Positions 20,430 through 22,975 of a stretch of 22,975 nucleotides of DNA are shown piece by piece. Source of the DNA: a virus; the IMG/VR virus record IMGVR_UViG_3300035698_006115, positions 1-22,975 of that record. One strand, given 5' to 3'. Both the position numbers and the translations under genes were made by a program. The notes under the pieces are model-generated. The model ran no database searches. It was not told the origin of the DNA and saw only the letters and a list, made by a program, of their open reading frames with translations. Positions within the stretch are counted from its first letter, which is position 1; each line of letters starts with the position of its first letter.

Positions 20430-20435
20430 TATACT
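20427..20435 (+). promoter_or_regulatory. Extended -10 promoter TGATATACT for the holin-like gene
   Basis: TGn-TATACT (hexamer 20430-20435) overlaps the end of the endolysin gene. Transcription would start near 20442, leaving a leader of about 19 nt that is C/U-rich (CTACTTACCCGTTTCACTT) before ATG 20461. The last part is almost identical to that at 7460 (TTTCACT[T/C]ATGG). Confidence 0.6.
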
Positions 20436-20460
20436 TTATATCTACTTACCCGTTTCACTT

Positions 20461-20733
20461 ATGGATATTGTCGCCACTATCGCAGGAAACCCAATCACAC
20501 TTGGAGCAGTTGCTTCATGTGTAGTCTTACTTCTGAAAAAGACTCCTTGGTTCCCGCTTTGGGTAGATCAGCCATTGCGTAGCCGAACAACTGTTGCGGT
20601 AATTTGTGTAGTTTTCTCTGCTCTCGTCCAATACATTGAGGGCGGTGTGATTATAGATACTGCCACAGCGTTCAATGCTTTCCTTTCGTATGTAACCGCA
20701 GCGGCTACCTACGATCATTTGTTTAAGTCTTGA
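20461..20733 (+). CDS. Holin-like two-TM membrane protein
   Basis: The 90-residue protein has two hydrophobic segments (about 9-25, NPITLGAVASCVVLLL, and 42-58, TTVAVICVVFSALVQYI) linked by a basic turn (WVDQPLRSRT). A third moderately hydrophobic stretch follows near the end (FLSYVTAAATYDHL). Size, position beside the endolysin and the two-TM plan fit a class II holin. It uses its own extended -10 promoter, so lysis timing may be set independently (inference). Confidence 0.7.
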   Translation: MDIVATIAGNPITLGAVASCVVLLLKKTPWFPLWVDQPLRSRTTVAVICVVFSALVQYIEGGVIIDTATAFNAFLSYVTAAATYDHLFKS

Positions 20734-20825
20734 TGCGATGCTTTCCCATTGTAGTAATGATAATCATAATGATTATCTTGCTCCTGCTTACTGAACCACA
20801 TACCGCTTCGCTTGCTCTTATATAA
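20733..20825 (+). CDS. Small hydrophobic membrane peptide (30 residues)
   Basis: The peptide starts MRCFPIVVMIIIMIILLLL and ends TEPHTASLALI. It has a basic start, one hydrophobic segment of about 16 residues, and a polar tail. The ATG overlaps the stop of the holin-like gene (TGATG), so it is translationally coupled to it. A stop-start overlap with such a clear membrane segment is unlikely by chance. It could be an accessory lysis peptide, antiholin or signal-like membrane peptide. Too short to assign a family. Confidence 0.55.
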   Translation: MRCFPIVVMIIIMIILLLLTEPHTASLALI

Positions 20826-20828
20826 GTG

Positions 20829-20834
20829 TATGAT
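20829..20834 (+). promoter_or_regulatory. -10 hexamer TATGAT, possible leaderless promoter
   Basis: TATGAT lies 6 nt upstream of ATG 20841. TG directly precedes it (TGTATGAT). No clear -35 was found, but the spacing to the ATG equals that at 8145 and 17637. AT-rich TATATAA lies just upstream. Confidence 0.4.
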
Positions 20835-20840
20835 ATGGGT

Positions 20841-21242
20841 ATGGATGAAGAGTGGACTCAGTTCGATATGAACAGTATGCCTAACAGTGTGCCATCACGC
20901 TCTGAGGTGGATGATATTATTGAAGCTACTGTCGCACTACATCACAAGGTAGTGGCGAGCTTGCAGGTTGAATTCCAAAAGAAGCGCGAGGAAACAGAAA
21001 AGAATGTTTCCACATTTGGTGAACAGGTCTTCTATGCCTGTCCTAATGTATCGGTAGACTCCGCAGAGGCTATGGCATATCACCACTCACACAGAATAAT
21101 AGAAGGAGAGCGCAAGATGTTAGAGCTTTCCATTCACGCTATGGAAGGAGTAACAGCAGGAAGAATCCAAGATGTAATGGAGCACTATGGTATTGATGTT
21201 GAAGAGACAGCCGATGAGGTGTTTGCTGATTGGGAGGAATAA
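20841..21242 (+). CDS. Hypothetical helical protein (133 residues)
   Basis: With ATG 20841 the protein begins MDEEWTQFDMNSMPNSVPSR. ATG 20835 and GTG 20826 are also in frame. The middle is a long helix rich in Glu/Gln/Lys (VASLQVEFQKKREETEKNV), and a second helical half follows with AYHHSHRIIEGERKMLELS. It ends acidic (EVFADWEE). It is the last rightward gene, converging on the leftward operon. No motif is recognised. Confidence 0.6.
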   Translation: MDEEWTQFDMNSMPNSVPSRSEVDDIIEATVALHHKVVASLQVEFQKKREETEKNVSTFGEQVFYACPNVSVDSAEAMAYHHSHRIIEGERKMLELSIHAMEGVTAGRIQDVMEHYGIDVEETADEVFADWEE

Positions 21243-21248
21243 TCTCTA

Positions 21249-21310
21249 AAACTATCAGTGGAGGCGTATTTGGGTTTAGCTCGCCAGCATAACTTCACCA
21301 CCGATAGTTT
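21249..21310. terminator. Large hairpin between convergent operons
   Basis: AAACTATC (21249-21256) pairs perfectly with GATAGTTT (21303-21310). After one mismatch GTGG pairs with CCAC (21258-21261 with 21298-21301). Inside lies a further GGCG / CGCC pairing. On the minus strand a TTTT follows the stem (AAAA at 21248-21251), fitting a terminator for the leftward operon. Its location between two converging stops suggests bidirectional use. Confidence 0.6.
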
Positions 21311-21316
21311 CAAAGA

Positions 21317-21559
21317 TCATCTCCCATCAAAGTCCTCAACATATTGCCTAATGTAGCGGTCAATCGTAGGAGTATCTTCTATCAGATTCCAGAAATCGTG
21401 CTCATTAACAGGAAATCCCATACGCCACTTCTTCATACACATACGCACTACGAGCCTCTTATGTGAACAGCTACGGAGTGATGGGTTCTCGTCTAAGACT
21501 TGGTAGACAGTTTGTTTTAGATTCCTCTTGGAAGTTTCCCAGCCGCCATCAATCTTCAT
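21317..21559 (-). CDS. Hypothetical 80-residue protein
   Basis: Reading leftward, the likely start is the ATG at 21559 (MKIDGGWETSKRNLKQTVY), overlapping the stop of the upstream gene by 11 nt. An ATG at 21571 would add MTQQ. The sequence is rich in basic residues in the first half (RLVVRMCMKKWRMG), and ends DRYIRQYVEDFDGR. The helix with TIDRYIRQYVEDF resembles small phage proteins with a conserved RxxRxxE-type end. Function unknown. It is the last gene of the leftward unit before the hairpin at 21249-21310. Confidence 0.55.
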   Translation of the reverse strand: MKIDGGWETSKRNLKQTVYQVLDENPSLRSCSHKRLVVRMCMKKWRMGFPVNEHDFWNLIEDTPTIDRYIRQYVEDFDGR

Positions 21560-21953
21560 CTGTTGGGTCATCGGTGTTGAGTGGTAGTGGATAAGTGCTG
21601 ACAAGCCAATTGTCTGAGAAGATCATGTAGGCTTTGTCGTTATCGTTAAGCTCATACGTCCCAAGTCCGATTGCATTGAATGTGCGCTCTCTTGCTACGC
21701 GGAGGAAGAGTCTCTGCATTTCCTCACTGTCTCTGTACGGCCCCTTATGTATGTCTCTAATGATCGGAACAGAATTCAATACAGAGGAGAATGTCGCTCT
21801 GTCATAGTGCTTTGTGCCGATTCCGTGTGCATAGCCTCTCCCAAGAATGTGCTGCATGTCTACAAATTCATATCGCAACGTGAGAATGCAGATTGGCAGA
21901 TCGCCCCACACTCTACGCAGGTCGTCTTCTCTGAATTTGGCGGGGTCAGTCAT
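21549..21953 (-). CDS. Hypothetical 134-residue protein starting MTDP
   Basis: The protein starts MTDPAKFREDDLRRVWGDLP and contains HILGRGYAHGIGTKHYDRAT in the middle, and YMIFSDNWLVSTYPLPLN near the end. ATG 21953 is preceded by CU-rich TTCTTTTTCAATCC and is identical in its first ten bases (ATGACTGACC) to two neighbours. The ATG overlaps the end of the 57-residue gene. No membrane segment or known motif is visible. The upstream in-frame stretch to 22049 belongs to that other gene's reading frame and looks wrong. Confidence 0.6.
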   Translation of the reverse strand: MTDPAKFREDDLRRVWGDLPICILTLRYEFVDMQHILGRGYAHGIGTKHYDRATFSSVLNSVPIIRDIHKGPYRDSEEMQRLFLRVARERTFNAIGLGTYELNDNDKAYMIFSDNWLVSTYPLPLNTDDPTDED

Positions 21954-22119
21954 TGTAGGATTGAAAAAGAATAGAAACATGTCTGGGGAAAGTCCAAAAT
22001 CTATCATCATTGTGGCAAAGTTGTATTTGTACAGCTCCGCAATCGCCAACTTGGGCTACTACCTCATAGATTGTCATACCACTGCCATGCCTTACTTTTT
22101 TTCCTATAAGGTCAGTCAT
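21946..22119 (-). CDS. Small 57-residue protein, DUF2158/YodC-like
   Basis: The protein starts MTDLIGKKVRHGSGMTIYEV and contains IQLCHNDDRFWTFPRHVSIL. Its layout, KVRHxSGMTVxEV followed by Cys and an aromatic stretch, resembles the DUF2158 (YodC-like) family GDxVxxKSGGPxMTVxxV...CxWF...F...L, but the GGP turn is shorter. The ATG overlaps the upstream stop (TAATG), and its TGA overlaps the next ATG. It starts with the same ATGACTGACC as its neighbours. Too short for a usual ORF cut-off. Function unknown. Confidence 0.6.
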   Translation of the reverse strand: MTDLIGKKVRHGSGMTIYEVVAQVGDCGAVQIQLCHNDDRFWTFPRHVSILFQSYND

Positions 22120-22640
22120 TAGTAGTCATTGGAAGTGTAAATAGATAGTTGTTTCTTTAGCTCCTCGTTCTCCTGAGTGAGTTGTATGTAGGATTGGGCT
22201 ATGTCGGGGAAGCTATTTACAAGGGAGCAAATAATAGCTTGATCTCTTCCCCATTCGACCTCAGCAACAAGGCAACCGTCAGCAGCATCTATATCAGCTA
22301 ATTCACTTATTCTTCCATCATCTCTACCAGCTTCACTAATATGACCTATGTGCCAAGGTGAGGTGCTTGCGCTTTTATAAACTTTCATAAGTGATCGCAC
22401 CTTCTCCATTACATCAGTTGTTTCCATTTTGGAAATAACTGGACTCTTGCCTTCGGTAGGGTAGAATTTTTTTTGAGATAAGCTATATACAAAACGATGA
22501 TTGCAATCTCTACACGTATAATCATTACAATAGTTTTTTCCGTTAGCCCAAAAAACTGTCAGATTTTCTGAGTTGCAGATTGGGCATAAAGGGATTTGCT
22601 TCTTCTCCATTATGTCGTTGGTGTCTTTGGGGTCAGTCAT
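22119..22640 (-). CDS. Zinc-ribbon plus PWH-family domain protein (173 residues)
   Basis: The ATG at 22640 (MTDPKDTND) is chosen. Residues 19-46 form a zinc ribbon (CPIC and CRDC pairs). Residues 94-160 (SPWHIGHISEAG..., VAEVEWGRDQAIICSLVNSF) match the phage family with PWH(V/I)G at the start and a conserved (A)xxIxxxVNSF/APELL helix near the end. A coiled-coil-like helix (QLTQENEELKKQL) follows. It may be a fusion of a zinc ribbon to that family. The stop overlaps the start of the next gene by TAATG. Function of the family is unknown to me; it is common in phages and prophages. Confidence 0.7.
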   Translation of the reverse strand: MTDPKDTNDIMEKKQIPLCPICNSENLTVFWANGKNYCNDYTCRDCNHRFVYSLSQKKFYPTEGKSPVISKMETTDVMEKVRSLMKVYKSASTSPWHIGHISEAGRDDGRISELADIDAADGCLVAEVEWGRDQAIICSLVNSFPDIAQSYIQLTQENEELKKQLSIYTSNDY

Positions 22641-22641
22641 T

Positions 22642-22968
22642 TTAGTATGTTTTTGTGATAGGAGTATCGTCTGGAATTCCACCAACTTCGGCTACAATCT
22701 GTCCTGCTATCGTATGAATTTCTTCAAGCCTAATTCGCAAGTCTTTTTTCCTTGAGAATTGAATTTCAATAATACTGGATAATCTTTGTATTGATCCTGC
22801 AAAATTCTCTACTTGTACAAGTGTCAGTGCTTGTTCATGGCCACCATGCTCCAACTCCTCTATCCTCTTCTGTTGTTGTACTACGAATTTACACATAGTT
22901 ATAAAGGCTTCATCCTCTTTACCTACTCCTCTTTCGTGGAGTTGGATAAGCAGTTTCACCTTCTCCAT
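22642..22968 (-). CDS. Hypothetical coiled-coil-rich protein (108 residues, possibly truncated at the right edge)
   Basis: Reading leftward it starts MEKVKLLIQLHERGVGKEDE at 22968, 7 nt from the window edge. The frame stays open to the edge, so the true start may be outside. Two helical regions with heptad-like leucine/isoleucine spacing (FVVQQQKRIEELEHGG and LSSIIEIQFSRKKDLRIRLEEI) suggest a coiled coil. It precedes the 22119 gene by one base. An identical ATGGAGAAGGTG start sequence occurs inside that gene (22398-22409). Function unknown. Confidence 0.55.
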   Translation of the reverse strand: MEKVKLLIQLHERGVGKEDEAFITMCKFVVQQQKRIEELEHGGHEQALTLVQVENFAGSIQRLSSIIEIQFSRKKDLRIRLEEIHTIAGQIVAEVGGIPDDTPITKTY

Positions 22969-22975
22969 TGTCTCC

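Overview
The window is the structural (late) part of a tailed-phage genome with a long non-contractile (siphovirus-type) tail, free or as a prophage. It carries HK97-type head genes (portal, MuF head protein, prohead protease, major capsid), a neck module, a tail tube, a lambda G/GT-type tail chaperone pair, a 780-residue tape measure, a hub/tip protein, tail-tip or fibre proteins and a lysis cassette. No terminase, integrase or replication gene is visible. The host cannot be named. Almost no gene has a Shine-Dalgarno sequence. Many starts instead follow a short C/U-rich leader, a stop-start overlap (TAATG or ATGA), or lie 6-7 nt after a sigma70-like -10 hexamer. The -10 boxes (TATAAT, TATACT, TACAAT, often preceded by TGn) do not fit the Bacteroidota TAnnTTTG type. 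A lineage with non-SD initiation and normal sigma70 promoters is the best guess.

Layout. Positions 2-819 hold small genes ahead of the portal, including a zinc ribbon and a cysteine-free FmdB-like protein. Positions 858-5518 are the head genes, closed by a cUUCGg hairpin. Positions 5577-7262 encode capsid-associated or surface proteins, one with about 175 residues of alternating serine. A terminator, then a promoter with three small genes, then another terminator (7279-8137) form a moron-like cassette. A new promoter at 8145 starts the neck and tail genes (8160-17110). An HNH-type gene sits on the opposite strand (17107-17574). Tail-tip or fibre proteins and the lysis genes follow (17652-20825), then one more rightward gene to 21242. 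A large hairpin separates these from a leftward operon of five small genes (21317-22968) that runs in from the right edge.

The main points beyond routine annotation are two canonical -1 frameshift heptamers in the correct frame. One (C_CCT_TTA) makes the expected G/GT tail chaperone. The other (A_AAT_TTA) lies two codons before the portal stop, and the MuF frame is open through it, so a portal-MuF fusion protein is predicted. Others are a set of apparently leaderless genes, serine-alternating sequence in two different virion proteins, two LamG-like domains inserted into the tail hub, and several genes under 60 codons (48, 57, 44 and 30 residues) that are easily missed.
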